Assembly: GCA_948099385.1 (NCBI GenBank)
Contig: CANUEZ040000193.1
Coordinates: forward strand, 7,886,501-7,950,500
Source: Fasciola hepatica
Taxonomy: Eukaryota > Platyhelminthes > Trematoda > Plagiorchiida > Fasciolidae
Direction: 5' to 3'
Length of the DNA: 64,000 nt
Below the pieces are notes generated by a model, which was not told where the DNA came from, did no database searches, and was given only the letters and a program-made list of their open reading frames with translations. Shown piece after piece: positions 35,245 to 48,884 of the stretch; the stretch's first letter is position 1; each line of letters opens with the position of its first letter. The translations under genes and the position numbers were made by a program.

Positions 35245-38046
35245 GGATTTTGCTCGCCTTCACAAGTTGGCCGAATCCATTTTTCCGAAACAATTGGTGA
35301 CTGATGTAGATAATCTATCATTGGTTTCATTGAATTGAACTACAATTTCGGGCTGTCTCTTGTGGTCTATGTTTCTGTTTACCACCGAAGAAAATAAACA
35401 GCATACAGACACTAGCAAAATGTTATCTTTGCATAGCTCTATAGATAATTCAACACTACCCGGGCTGAAGCACAGTTACCTATCAATCCACGTAGCGAGT
35501 TTGAACGAAGACGTCTGCTAAGATGGAACACGATACAAATATTATTCCAACATTCAGGACTTTCTGGAGTCGAAATCAATACATCTAACTGAGTGAAAAC
35601 GTACCAATATATACATGAATTCGCTGCAAAGGCCATACCGAATTAGTGATGTTCAGTGCGGCAAAGTGCAGACATTGATCACTCTGCTCCCTGTTACTGA
35701 TACATTATTTCTCCAAATGCGTATTTTTCTAAAAATGCTATGTGACTTCGTACGCATAAAAAGATTTACAAATTAGAACCATCCAGGACTGTCTAGACTA
35801 GATATTCGTGACACTGATTTTATGCATTCAGTAATAATGGATACTCCCGATTATCAATATGAGATTGAGTAATTGAGATGGAGTCGAATTTTATCATACC
35901 ACTCCTATATAAATGTGGATGGTTGGAACTGGAAGTTGGACTGTAGTACTACTTTGAAATTCGGAGGTCGATCATTTAACGTTCCAGCTCAAATTACTTC
36001 TTTCACGTGATTTCATAACATGTTTGACTTGAAAAATCAAATCGCCTCAGACCAGTGGGTTTTGTTTAGTGTTGTTTCTTCTGCCTAAATAAGAAAGATT
36101 TTTCTCAAATTGTTGGATTAGACGAGATTAAATTCATATCTAGACGGGAATGATTGGTGTTTTTTCATTGTGTGTAACAGTGTAGTTATTCAGAACCGGA
36201 CATAAGAAAATCCAACCGAAATCCTCATGTGATGATGGAAATTGCACTACGAATACAACCTGCATAGTTTTTTGGAATTAAGACCGGAAGAAAGATCGTA
36301 TTTTGATCAAGATTTTAACCGGACACTCAAGCACGATGAACCTTAATAACAAGGAATTCAACAGCTCACGTCTGGATAACCTCTGAAGGAAACTTTGACT
36401 TACAGCATGCCAAATCCACAACCTGAGTTTCGGTCAAAAATAATAAACTGGAATGATTTTATTGGTTCCAAAATATCCCTAAAATATTTGAGATCTGAAA
36501 TTTTTACCGGTGCTGTTAAACATGAGTGGAAAATCTGGTTTTGGTAATAAGAAATTTAAGATCAGTTACCATTTCAATAATGATGACGAGTTTTGTGTCA
36601 ATTTTAAAAGCTTTCAGTTAAATAAAAGCTCAGTACACAGTTTCTTCATAGCCATAACGTGTAAGAATATAAATCAAACGGACAAATGTGAACAAGACAA
36701 AGAGAAATACCAGAGCGATGCAACTGGTGAAAGGCTTATGGAGAAAATGAATTGAATGATCGTGAATATGGACCTCGAGATTTGAACACACACTTCTGTG
36801 TAACTATTTCTAGTCTATTCTTACCAAAGCTGAAATCATGCTAGCAAATTTTTCAAATCCGGATAAGGCTTGGATCGTTTGAATGTAGGCCGAATTCGAA
36901 GAAAACAATTTCACACAGTGTGTATATTGAGGAAATTTGAGTCTCATCCTCAAACATCTGCTTTTCAAACAGTTATTGGCTATTTTTATATGTAAGCTTG
37001 AGAAAAATGATAGAAGAAATTTAAATATCCGCCGTTGAAAAATGATGAACAAAAAACAAGTCGGCTAATTCTCTCTCACTTTATATATCTTACTTGGAAT
37101 ATATCTCTCACCTTAAATGCTTTAGTTTACATAGGGAAATGCAAGATGATAAATCATGTAAGATAGCTGATAAGCAAAACCATTACTGTTACCTCGAATA
37201 ACTTGACCAGTAAAAGATTCGGTTGGATTATTAAATAACACATCAACAGTTCACAAAGCTTTGCTCGCCAATGAAAATTGCAGAGGCAATGTTCGGCTGC
37301 TTCATTCTTGTTAGAAATTATCACCACTGCACATCAGTTGAGTCGTTATTGTGACTCTATCCCGTGAATAGACGATCATGAGTTGAACACCTAACAACCA
37401 AGCTATCTAGCTCTCAACATTGCAAGTACATGACACAGCGTCGTTCCATCACTGGTATTTCAGTGTTAACAACCCGTTGACCGCACAACAATCGACTCCT
37501 AGGATCAACGAATTCGCAGGGAGAGTTCGTGGAAACAAAGCCGTTACGTTGCAAACAACTTAAAGAGAGAGCTTCGATAAGTATTCAAAGTGAACAGCTG
37601 GAGATTCCATTTGACTTTCAAATGATTCATCAAATGGAATTAAATTACCGTAATCGTCCATCAGAAGATCTCATTTTGTGCAGTTGAATCTTCCACTACC
37701 AACTCTATACTATTCCACTAATTTCGTTTGTCATTAGTTTATTACACAGGTTTACATAGTTCAAGTCGAGAAATGGAACCTCATTCTGCATTACTTCATT
37801 TCATTTCTTTATTATTCAAATACCCTATCCGTATTCCGGATTGGTAGGAGTGATGAGTTCATACATTTGATATTTTATAAAAATGTATAATTTCCCTATT
37901 TTTTATGTGGCTATATCGTCGCACTAGATCATCATACCAAGGTCTCAATCCCTTTTCTCGCACATCCATTGCAACCCGGTCATTCTGTAGCATCTGACGC
38001 TACATAACTCCTGGCTGATGTTAATTCCTTGATTTCGCTGCGTTTT

Positions 38047-41000
38047 GTCCTAACCGCGATTGTGCCTTCTCATCTGATAAAAACAATTCTGATTTGAATA
38101 TACTTGAGTTTGCTCTGCAATAAACGGCGAAATTCATTCGAAATCTTCCCAACTGCATCAAATCCTACTCACAGAACTGCGTAATGAACATGTTCAAGCA
38201 AAAGTGACTTTTAAAGTGGATGGAGCTGAGAGTGGATTCTATGTGTATTTGTTCAGAGGTATTTTAAAAAAGACCAGTCTTCTCCGTTACTAGCAATGCT
38301 TTGAAAACCTGAATTTGAATACGCACTTGAGTTTAACATAGGTGACTCGGGTGCTGACTGAGTGACTCGAGGATACACGCACGATGCGGTAGATAAAGTC
38401 ATCATGAATCTCGATATGATTAGGATGGAATTGTATTTGGATGATAAGAGAAACCTTCCCCGTTTCAGTCAAAGAACTGACGTTGGGGGAACCGCCATAT
38501 GATTCCAAATGTGGACCTTCCAGATATGCAAACAGCATTGCGTCCGATTTGGAGAACTTTGAATTGACGTTTCAAATGGTTATCCTAACTTCGAAGAATT
38601 CCAGAAAGTGGATCAAAATGCACACTGATTTATGAAAAACAAATAAATCATAGGAAAATAACCCGCGTAAATGTAGATAACTACGATTATACAAACATTT
38701 TTGTCGCTGACGTGAACTATGTAGCACGATTTGTTGCTTGAAAATGGCATTGGTAAGTTATGAACAAATCAATGCACCACATATATTGATTATCCTGGCT
38801 AAAAGACTGATTTGCGGCAAGCATTGTCATATCTTGTTTGTCTTTATTACGAGCAATTTACATGTCTTTGACTTAACTTACTTTCGAGAACTATGATGCA
38901 CCAAATGTTTTTTTCCGGAGTTAAATCCGATGAGCCTGTGGAAAACGGATTTTATCTCCGTTGTCCGTTAAGAATATCACTAACAAATTGAACAGGAAAT
39001 GATCAAAACACAAAACCCACCAGATTAACTGCATTCAAATAATTTTGCATGAGCAGTATGGCACTGTGTATAGATGACAGGATAACATTTTCCAGATTGC
39101 ACACGGCTGGTTTGGCGGTTGTTGCCGCCCATCTAATGAGCGTACCAGGTGCTCCTCCCCACAAACATTTTACACTTGACCACCGAACTGTTTCCGGTGA
39201 CAATCCATATCAATCGCATTTCAGTTCTCACTAGTGGAACATTAGCCAGTAGCCAATAAGCATGAGGGTGCCGTGGGTCTGTGGATAAATTGAATGGTTT
39301 ATATTCTCCATCGGGTAGTCAATAATACTGTTTCGTACTAATTCTTTCTGCCACCAACGACATCATTATAAATGGTAACGCCATTTGCATATCCTTGTGA
39401 AGTTTATGCATTATTCGAATGTGTTTGCTTCGTCAAATCACTGCATTGGACATGATGGAGAACTGACGCGTCAAACAAAACTAGCACCTCCTTCACAAAC
39501 TAGTTCTACTTTCGCTGATTGCTAAACCAGACACTGTTATTGTCATCCACTTTCAATACCCTCTAATTTTACTTGACACTTCATGTCTATGTTCATGATT
39601 CTACTTTACGAGGTGCATGAATTTCCATCTTTTAGATAGCTTTGCTTGGATAAATGGTGTAAATTGGGAATGCTAAATTATATCGTTCCGCAATGCACTG
39701 CACGAGAAACCTATAACAGACTTGAGGTATTTTGAAAGAACAATCATTTTACTGTTCTGTGTGAACCCTTCTTCTAACCTACCTAATAGTTACTAGCGCT
39801 GACTTTGACGTTCAATCATTTTTCCTGGTTTGTTTTTTTGGATGGGGGATATCCAACACGACATCCCACGATTTTATTTTAGCATGGAATTCTCCGAGCA
39901 TCGAGGTTTTCCTTTGGATGAAAAAAATAACACATACGCATGCCATAAAAACATCACACAAATATAATGATGTGATACATCGTTTACAGTACATTGCGAC
40001 CATAGATTACTAAACTACTCTGTTAAATCTGTAAGTTGCACATCCAATGACTAGCCTTCAATCTTTAACTTCATTTCAACACTACAGGACCTACAAGGGC
40101 CTCATTCTTTCGGTTGCTCACCTAGTCTAACGGCGTGATTAATAAATCAATTCTCGGGACCAATTCCCAATACTCAGTATGCCAGTAGGTCGTCCAGACT
40201 CCTGAACAATCACTTCGACACACTTCAAGCTGTCGTGCTTTTGCTCCTTTCCCCTCAAATACATATGCAACCCAAAGTATGGCTTCTGTGAAGGGGAACG
40301 TAGTAGGCTAACGGTGAAAGTGTTTGGCATTTTGTGTGAACTTGAGAGGACTAAATGAACAGTCTGATAATTCTCAAGATATTGTGAGTCGTTATGAGGC
40401 AAGTGATCCTTTCCGAACCCCTCGCAGTATTCAGACTTATCGTACAAATTCGATAGCTCAAGCAATTCAGCATTACAAGTATCAACACACAATTTCTCTC
40501 GTGAAACCAATGACACTGTAACTATGTGGACATGAAACTGTCATTTGTTGGCTCTCCACGAATACTACGTTTCTTGCTCTTTTTTCTATCATCTCGACTG
40601 AATTGCTAATAAAATGCCTATATTCCGTCTTTTGTAAGGCACCGAGAAAGATTTCGTTCTCTACCGAGTGTTCAGATCCTACAGCCGGTTATTTTCAATT
40701 TATTCCGCGGTAAATCGACACTCACTTTTTCCTGTGTTTCTCAGCAGATTTGGATTGACTAATATAATACGGTGCGCTTAGGATCCTAATGCTGCTTGTC
40801 TATGAGTTTCTTTTTATTTGTATTGCCTATAAAATTGTCATAATTTGCATGCCTAATGAACAATATATTTCAGTGCCAGTTGGTGTGTTTTATGGTTACC
40901 TTTCGGGCAAACTGATAATCAAGTGAATGATTAGTTATGTGATGTAGAAGTGACGGAACATGTTTTCACACTAGTCCCCGGTGTGCATATTAACGAAAAT

Positions 41001-41380
41001 ATCGTCTACTTCACGTCCGTAGAATGTATCTTGGCATATAACTGTTTTTATTTATTGTTCGAAGTGTGAGACAAATACATCTGCCAGAACGTGTCCTAGT
41101 CGTTCTTTTTTAGTCAAGGTGAAACAAAAGGATTGTGAATGGTACACCTTCCCCTCAAGGTTATCCGAGCTGGCTCTCAACGGTTTGCCGAACATCTACA
41201 CTACACTAGCATATTTTCCAATGCTGATCTGAGCGTTGAAGCTGCATGATGAATCCTAGTATACAAATCGAATCACTTGTTACTCAATTGTAATTCAGTG
41301 TGAATCGTGAAACCACATAAAATGATTTCCCCAGATGTTTCGTCGTTGATCACAAACGTGCTTGTATCTAAAATAATAGA
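38047..41380. repeat. Right flank of copy 2, homologous to 60,962-63,640
   Basis: 38,047-38,750 is near-identical to 60,962-61,665. 38,750-39,600 is only about 85% alike to 61,667-62,600, with a ~140-bp extra piece in the latter. Patches further on also match: 40,660-40,740 to 62,621-62,710, and 40,750-40,860 to about 63,545-63,640. Frames at 38,290-38,538 (minus) and 38,441-38,635 (plus) recur at 61,205 and 61,356 but overlap each other antiparallel and have no domain. The remainder (39,600-40,650) is unassigned. Confidence 0.8.
39096..39156. repeat. Copy of dispersed ~60-bp motif
   Basis: cacacggctggtttggcggt and following bases match the start of the ~1-kb repeats at 7,996, 9,195 and 24,308, and a further copy at 62,130. 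Its recurrence in otherwise unrelated contexts marks the terminus or a conserved core of a repeat family. Confidence 0.75.
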
Positions 41381-41389
41381 CATTTGCAT

Positions 41390-41837
41390 ATCAACAGAAG
41401 AATTAGCAATGGTATACCTGCGGGAAATCGTAAAGAACTCATGGTTTTCTGCTATTCAATCAGTTTTAATTCCATGATAACGTTTACAGACGGAAAGAGG
41501 ACATCACATGCGCATCTTCACCCGGTTCTCTGTTTGCTGATTTATTCATGGCGAAAGTTGAAACTATATCGTTGAATCCAACCGTCAGCTGTATGTCCCT
41601 GTATAAAGATACGTCGATGATATTTTGTGCCCACTAGAGGGAGAATGTAGTGTACATCCGTTCCTACAGGCATTCAATGAGTTGCATCTGTGTCTAAGTT
41701 CCCGACTGAACTGGAAAAAAATGAATTCAACACGAAAACCAGCTTTCCATAAAACTTTCAATTTTGTTATTAACATGCATCTTCTTTTTTTCTATCAATT
41801 TCAAAATTGTGCCGCCAGTGAGATATTTCCATCATAA
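41390..41837 (+). pseudogene. Penelope-like RT remnant with intact YVDD box
   Basis: The plus strand gives TDGKRT (about 41,488-41,505), the ADLFMAKVE segment (about 41,538-41,565), then RYVDDILCPLEGE with YVDD codons at 41,610-41,621. The stretch continues open as HPFLQAFNELHL to 41,837. Order and motifs fit the palm region of Penelope-like RTs (TDG.xMGSPL..LADLFM..E, RYVDDI). The blocks are split between two frames by a frameshift just before YVDD, and the GSPL box is degraded. A diverged homologue lies at 63,640-64,000. Non-functional. Confidence 0.75.
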
Positions 41838-42019
41838 TGCATAAATGTTGTTTTATCTACTGCTCACATGACTTCGCTGATTGGTTCATACATGATTTTT
41901 GGAAAATCGCCTGTACAGACCATATAAGCTGTAAAATTTACACCTCAGTTCGACTTCTATTGTTCGTCACCAATGAACGCGTGGAATCCTGTCGTGTCTG
42001 ACTTCCCACTCTAACTAGC

Positions 42020-42590
42020 TTGTAGGCTGGCACCATCGAAGTTCATTCCTTGTGTTTGGATGGGAAGCTTCGTGGGTACGTGATGGTCGGAAGAACTTTT
42101 GGGAAGAAAAGCTTGTTTTCGAAAAAACAGGTGTGGTTGGGATAGGACGATAGTTATTCGGGTCAGAAAGATCATCGCTTTTGGGAATATGAAACATTGT
42201 TTCGCGTTTCCAGAGAATCGGAAAGGAAGAAGGTTCGAGCAAGTGTGAAAGAGAGAGAACGAGAGTTAAAGGACGACGTAGGAAATAGGCCAATTCAAAT
42301 TTCACATTTTAAGGACGGTGAATGGTATGCCGTTTTGATCGGGTGGTTTGCAGAAGTTCAGAGCATGCAGCATTTGGCATATCTTCCAAACCCAAAATGG
42401 GATTGAAAATGGGAGACAGAGGGAACAGAAGGAAACGAAGAAGTAGGATATGTAAGTGAGATGGAATTGGTGGCAAACCAGGAAGCGAATTGTCAACTTT
42501 CTCATACGGTTTACGAAAAAGATTTCCAGAGGAATTACATATGCGAAAGACATTGGAAGGGCTAAAATGGCGGGAGAATACATTGGCAAA
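42020..42590 (-). mobile_element. CR1/Jockey-type LINE RT remnant (minus strand)
   Basis: Reading downward on the minus strand, the linker gives FVNRMRKLTIRF (about 42,515-42,480). A LNFCKPPDQNGIPFTVLKM block follows (about 42,358-42,302), corresponding to the K..GPDGIP motif. Then come a FPILWKRETMFHIPKSDDLS block and a DPNNYRPI block (about 42,220-42,150). Two frames are used, separated by a stop at 42,302. Downstream RT motifs are lost. The style matches CR1/Jockey-group LINEs and is distinct from the RTE-like LINE at 5 kb. Confidence 0.8.
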
Positions 42591-43559
42591 GGACCAACGT
42601 TTCAGGCTACCGTTGGCAGATGGGAGTAAGTGTTCGGTTTCCCAGCGGAAGAAGCATTCATCGGCTCGGTGTATGGTTGGTGAGCATCTGTTCCTTGGTT
42701 TGCACGGAGCAGAGGTGTGAGTCTATTGTGGGCGAGCCGAACCAGCTGCAAAATTTTGCACAATTCAAGCGAACAGCACGATCACTTGCGTGGTTGAACC
42801 TCTCGGAGGATTCGGGTTTGCCAGGTTTGGACAAGTGAAAAAAAAAAGTTGAATAACTTGAGTTCGTCAAAGGAGGAGTAAACGTCTCGTCTTGGCCAGT
42901 GCTGTTACGCTATTTTCCTGCAATCGTCTGCGTTGTGATTGCCCACTCGTATTACGGCTAAAATATCTGCATCATCACCTCATCGGGGAATTACGTCTTG
43001 GAATTCACAAACCAAAATGGCAATAAATGTAGGCGTTATTACGTGTCTTGTATGAATAAAACTTTAAAGATTCGACCAGGACGATAACAATGCTAACGTT
43101 CAATTTCGTCTTTTTGCGGTTTCATTTACCGTCACTGAAATTGGAACGAAGAGATATACAATGCTAATATCAAACAAATACCGTCCTTATTTGGGATTCA
43201 TTGCGCGAATATCCTGTTCTTCTTCATATAGTCATTCTATATCCAACTAGTGCAACGCCACACTCTCGCCTCCCTACTGGCACATGCATAGCCGATAACA
43301 AGGTGACTAACTCACTGCGTTTTTGTGTGTGTGACTTGCTAATCTGTGGTGAAGAGGCTGACGTGGTCCGACTGCAAACGCGCTTATAAGAAATGTGAAC
43401 GACCAGACACGTACATCGAGGGACCGTATGCGCATGTGCATCAATAGAATCAGTTGACTACGGATCAATACGAGTACGAAACAAACGAGAGTGGATGGCA
43501 CAATGAGGAAGAGAAAATATTCAGATTGGTAGAAATTCCTGATACGCTTCCCGATATTC
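42591..43559. other. Unassigned sequence between LINE and gypsy remnants
   Basis: Short frames on both strands without known domains. 43,450-43,670 is an acidic open stretch (72 codons from 43,454) that may be the gag-protease border of the downstream gypsy element, but no zinc knuckle or DTG motif is seen. Confidence 0.35.
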
Positions 43560-45650
43560 GTAGGCAGTCCTTTGATTTTACCTTTGGAGCAAAATGCAAT
43601 GACCCAAAATGCATCCAGTATTCCGGTGGATCAGGTTGTTCTGCAGCAGTTGATCGCACAATGCTCGAATAACGAGAGTGGCATGGCGGTTGAGCCCACG
43701 AAGTTGGGATTGGGTGGTGATGCGGAGCTCCTGAAGCACTGAGTGTTGCCGTATGATCACATGGAAGGTGTTCTGGAGGTGCTTTCCCAGATAGAACAAG
43801 ACAGTGTCATTGTGTGTGTGTCTCCATCCACATGGGTTTCTCCGATTGTGGTTGCGATGATGAGTGATGGGCAGACACTTCGAACTTGCGGTGATCATCG
43901 ACTGTTCTTGAATTCTCATTCAAAAAGACGCGCGGCAACTACGGTGGAACCGAAGAACTGCCAGAAATGCATAATTGGCAGCAAGTGTTTCTCATAAATT
44001 GATCTGGCTAATGCATGTTCAGAAGTTCCGCTGCACGCGGAGTCTAAACCATTACCGACCAACAACAATCCATGGAGCATGCTCCGATACAATTCCTTGC
44101 TGTTCGGTATGCACGTGTCCGACGGGATATTTCAGGCCATAATATAAGAGGTGATACGTGTTATCAATGGGGTGATGATAAATCAAACAATGTTGTGCTT
44201 ATATTTGAATCCGCGAAGATCCAATACTACTGCAGCTTGTGACAGCTGCTGGAGAGATTCATGGAAATAAACGTATCGAAGAAACGCAAATTTGGTTTCA
44301 ATAAACCGGATTTCCTAGGCTTCACTGTCAATTCAAACGGATATCGACCCGATCCAGATAGTTTTAAATCAGTGATTGTCATCCAGTCTACGAAAATTCA
44401 GGCGAACTTATGATCAATTCTTGGATGCCCGCAGTGCTACTTTAGATTAAATCCCAACATTTTGACACGAGTCCAACCTTTTTCTCTGGCCCAGTCATCC
44501 GATGCAGAGCAATGGAACAAGCAGTATTGTCTTATTCGAAATATCGTTGACCGACCGATACTGACCTCGTTCGCGCCGTCTGAGCGGATGACACGGACCA
44601 CTGACGTGTCCAATGTGGAGAAAGGTGCAGTTCTGTAACAGGTGAATGTCGAATGATCTGCATCTAGCGTTTTCTCAGTGCTTCAGGAAGGAGTTATTCT
44701 TAGAAGTAGAAGGAAGCTTTGGTCGTTTCACTGGCGGTACGCTGATTAAAACGGTACGATCGTCACCTAACATCAAGCTAATCATTTTCCATTCAATGCA
44801 CATAAATCCGCCCACAAATCCACGGCTGCTGTGATCCAATGATGAGGCATTACCTGAGCTGCCTAAAGCTACGACGTCCTGCATCGAGGAGGCAAGACCG
44901 TAATGAAGGCGGATTTCTAGGCACGATACTCATGATTCGCAGGGTCAGAACAATACCATTTAATTACTGCGGCCCCTCCTATGTCCCCGTAAAAACTGAT
45001 TGAGCAGACGAAACAGTGTTATTCATCGTTGACTTTAGCAATTAGAAACGAGTGGTAACCCGATGTGAAGCGGAAGTTGCTACAGTTCTTCCTACTGCAA
45101 CAGAAATTCAGTATTCAACCCGACGGTGTCCAGTGTCAAGGTGACCTTCTGAAATATTTTTCATTGTGCATTTCGGTTTTGGTTGAACTGAATATGGGCC
45201 ACTTGGGTGTGAAAAAAATGAAGCCACTGGCTTGACGGATGTGCTGGTGGCCGAAATTAGATACGACCATTGTCACCATGACAAAGAACCTGTGGTCCGA
45301 GAGCAAGGAGTTCACGCTGACTTCTGTGGCTCATTCGTGGACAAAAATCTTGCCCGAGGTCTGAGTGACTCTTAATTCGAATGGCCAGAAGTGTTCCTTA
45401 CGAATTCACTAACCAACCAGTTCGTTATACAAGTTTTACGGAAGCGCCTTAGCCGAGAAGCAACCCGTCGGGTACTGGTCACCAAAAACGGATCGTAGTT
45501 TGGTGCTTCGGATCCGAAAACGCGACCGATCACACTGCCGAGACGACCGGGGATCCAAATGGTGACCGTGTTGATGACAGGAATCCTTTTATTCATCCAA
45601 CCGAAACGGCGACCACATCGGCCGAGGAAAGCCAAAATAACTAGAAACCC
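43560..45650 (+). mobile_element. Second decayed Ty3/gypsy retrotransposon (RT, RNase H, integrase)
   Basis: Plus-strand pol is in canonical order. The RT entry is WVSPIVVA..SDGQTLRTCGDHRL (43,838-43,920). The IDLANA block with SLLFGMHVSDGIFQ follows (about 44,000-44,140). An RT connection is near 44,280-44,360 (FLGF and RPDPD), then RNase H-like sequence with AEQWNKQY (about 44,505). The integrase zinc-binding and WWP region is GHLGVKKMKPLA (45,196-45,231) with CWWPKLDTTIV, and a VLVTKNGS-like segment follows near 45,475. Multiple stops and frameshifts occur and the YxDD motif is not recognisable. It differs in sequence from the gypsy remnant at 3.4 kb. LTRs were not identified. Confidence 0.85.
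43743..43997 (+). pseudogene. Gypsy RT N-terminal fragment
   Basis: An 84-codon open stretch gives the sequence upstream of and including the first conserved RT blocks: MEGVLEVLSQIEQDSVI (the element's alpha-helical approach to RT), STWVSPIVV, DGQTLRTCGDHRL and SHSKRRAATT. It ends at a stop just before IDLANA, which continues in the same frame after that TAA. In an intact element this region binds template in the fingers subdomain. Here it is a fossil. Confidence 0.85.
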
Positions 45651-46424
45651 TTGAAGGAGGACAGATTTGATGATTCAGCGAACATCACACGTGATAATGC
45701 CAAGTTGATCTTCGTAGCTACGCTCGCTTAGGATCGTCAACCAATTAGGATTGCCGCGGACGGGTACAGCTAAAGCCTGTTTTGATTGATCAAATCTCCG
45801 CCTTTATTTTTATTTATACAAATCATTTCTGGAATAAAATAATCGTGCATTTCCGCAGCCTAGGCATTTTTGCCTATGAGACTAAGTGGTTTCGGGTGAG
45901 ATCTATTTAAACACATCCTATCAGTTTGTGTATTGCGAATATTACAGGAAGAATTATCTCTCCCTCTATCTTGTCTGACTTGAGAATATTCATTTTGACT
46001 GCAAATCATAACAGAGCTTTGGTGATGATCAATGTGTAGTTGAGTTTTCCATGATGCAGTATCGTGTGAAGCACGCAGCTTTGGTTCAATGAAATAATCT
46101 GCATTGAAGTAGTACAGTGTCTACTCATATTATGCATTGCCAGTTATTCTTGTCAAGAGTATCTTCTGAGGTCTTCAGTATTCAACAACACGTCTTACGC
46201 TGCATAAATCGCTTTCAAAATGCGATAATGTACACCTGAAGTTTTGATTGCTTGTACTTTTATTTAGCATTCAATGGATGACCAAGGTGTTCCAAATGTA
46301 TAAGTCCATATTCGTCTGTATTTCTCTCAAGAACATTGATGTTTAAACAAGCGCTTTGTTCTAACTTTGTTGGAGCTTATATAAGGTGGAAAATCGCGGG
46401 TTTCTTCAAAATTCCTTTTGTCAA
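45651..46424. other. Unassigned sequence downstream of the second gypsy element
   Basis: No domain seen. A 3' LTR would be expected here, but no matching 5' copy could be found in the window. Confidence 0.35.
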
Positions 46425-47035
46425 AACTCTCTGTAGGAATACGTATATTGTTCTTTTCAACAAGAACGGTCTCAATTACTCATTTCATATTTCATTCAAC
46501 TGACTGATTTTAACTGTTATGTAAGATTTTGCATTCTTTCCAATCAAACGATGTACTTTCGGTCAGCTTTCGCAACGGAATCAGAGTGACTGAAAACTAG
46601 GATACACACAGCTATCGCCCAGTAATTTGAAACTACCAGCTTTCAAAGAAAACCAAAACATGGTTCAGCGCACCTTAGTGTCACTGTGTTTCACTGAATC
46701 GCCAGTAAACCGAAATTCTGTAGTTTGGGGGTGACAATGAGTTGCACATTGGTGACCTCCGAACAGGGACAGTGCAGGATCGGGTGAACCTCACCAAGCT
46801 GTTTTCATAAAATCCGCTTTCACTAGTCCAACCTACTATGCGTGGACCACCTGTCTGTTATAGTAGTATGCTGCACTACGTTACCTCGACAACCGTAGGA
46901 GAATCAGTTGAGACAAGACAGAATACTTGCATTCATCACACCTCACACGACAGACCAGAAGAAGTTCCTTCACGGGTGCTTCGGTCAGGTACTGGTATTG
47001 GGTTAGTTCCCCACTACCTTTCGGTGTCAGACTTT
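46425..47035. repeat. Second copy of block 1,131-1,740
   Basis: Closely matches the left-edge block, including TGGTGACC at 46,753. The frame corresponding to 1,450-1,848 is truncated here (46,838-47,038), so no protein is conserved. Confidence 0.85.
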
Positions 47036-48884
47036 TGAGTCAGAGGATACAGTGAGAGTACCCAAATAAAAGTCCGTTGTGCGTTATGGGCATTTGATAT
47101 CGAATCACTGTTCACAGATTTTCTCTTTAGGAAGTCCATACGTATCATCTGCGACCATGTAGAGCAAAACCAACTCAAAATCGATATACCAGTCTCATTT
47201 CAGGAACGACCATTACTACCATGCTCAACAGTCTTGTCGTGTTTTTCCCTTGGCCGAGCCTACCCACAAATTGACGCAGTCGTTATGCGGAGCTCATTGG
47301 ATTCATTTTATCAGGCTTGAAGTAGGGGACCGCATAAGGCCCGATATGTCAGATTTGGTCACCAGCTGAGTCACAATGGATTTCCTCCTACCACGAAAAA
47401 TACTGTCGCTCGAGGATTTAGAACCTCTGACCTCCGAAGTGTCAAATGAGAGCTCTGCGCCACCGATCGCAGTTTGGTGTAACTTGTCGATAGAAAAGGC
47501 CTTCTTGCCAGTAAACATAAGAATAAGTGCCATCAGAAAGAAGCGAATTGGTATTGATTTTCAAGTACCATTTTTTCTATTAAATTAGTTTCATAAAATA
47601 TGGAGTTCGAGGAAATCCTGGGATTATTGAGAAAATCTACCACAGTGTGTTCTGGTCCTCACCGTAGAACTTGGATGAAGGAAATGGTATTGATGACGCT
47701 GACTTTTTAATTCCTTGTGATCAAGCCGCCGGAAGGCAATCTGGAAAATTAGCACCATGATTGTTGAACAAGACTTAGTCATTTTGTACCATCAAGTAAT
47801 GGACTATATGCTAATGTTACCTCTCAGTGAACTTGATAATACAGTACATTTTACAGGCGATAATTTTGTAAGAGTGCAGAATCTAAGGCCTACACAACAG
47901 GCTAATTGCCCGATGCCCACATGGATGTATTGATATTTTGCTTACTGATGAGTATTCCTCTGAGGAAAATTCGTTGTAAATAGAGTGAACAATTCTGCGC
48001 TTTGTTTTTCACCAAGTAAAAAACAAATGTCATTCAGATATAAATTTTTTTTCAGAGAGTCCTCATCAGCTAGACATTCATTCACATTTAAAAATTTAAA
48101 CATTTATCGTATGAAGCAAATATTTCACTACATTTTCAGTTTTATTTCCAACGACAAACCGATATTGAATGAAATCATTCTGGTCACATGCATATTTTGA
48201 TCATTCCTCTATCCTTTTTTTAAAAGGAATCTGTTTCTTGTGTTCTTGAACAGTCGCTTCATCGAAGCGGGCGTATTGGATCAGGAAAACGAACTCACAA
48301 GTAAGGAAAATCATATTCATGGATGTATTACCAAACCCATGTTGGAGTGATGGGTACAAGTGACACAAACTACATGAATAAAGATGGAACTGACTGGGGA
48401 TTAGACGCAAAACATCCGACTTACACGTGAATCGACAAAACAGAAGGGTGATGATAGTTAGGAAGTAAAGAATAATATAAATTGCATTTGAATTCTATGG
48501 TAAACGAGCAAGCCGTTACCAATACAGAAACGTCTATGATCGAGACCTATGTTCGTTGTCACAGTTCAGAAAGCAGGAGGTAAATAAAACACGGATAAAC
48601 ACTGGATAATGGAATTGCAATTCATCTCTGTTGTAAATCCGTAGTCAGTTTACTGTATCGTGTGCAATCGGATGTCCCAATTGTCCCAGTCATCGATACA
48701 CGGAAATACGAAAATAACCTGAGTAGGAAAGCTGCTCGAATTTAACATATAATTCATTTCATCTATGATTGAATGATGTGAGGCGTTTAATGGACTAGCT
48801 CGAATGTGAGTCGACTACTGGAACACCCTTATGAGGAAAAAAGAAATAGTGTTTCTGAGTAGTAATAGGAAACGATGACGTGCC

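Larger units (their letters stand above)
24300..38046. repeat. 13.7-kb segmental duplication, copy 2
   Basis: Second copy of the unit at 9,187-22,933 (offset 15,113-15,117 depending on local indels). Differences include AT-tract length, an A-rich indel near 30,020, a one-base insertion near 35,285, and scattered substitutions that are mostly transitions. Its internal features mirror copy 1: ~1-kb repeat 24,310-25,285; BEL/Pao remnant; LTR fragment 30,460-31,005; LINE; direct repeats P1 34,222-34,550 and P2 35,424-35,702 around the Penelope-like RT. Unlike copy 1 it continues without a break into 38,047 onward, the same flank that follows the third copy at 60,962. Unassigned stretches match those described for copy 1. 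Confidence 0.95.

Noticed and set aside
38290..38635. Antiparallel frames repeated at 61,205-61,550 as a conserved gene
   Set aside because: Conservation is explained by the near-identical duplication. The two frames overlap on opposite strands with no domain.
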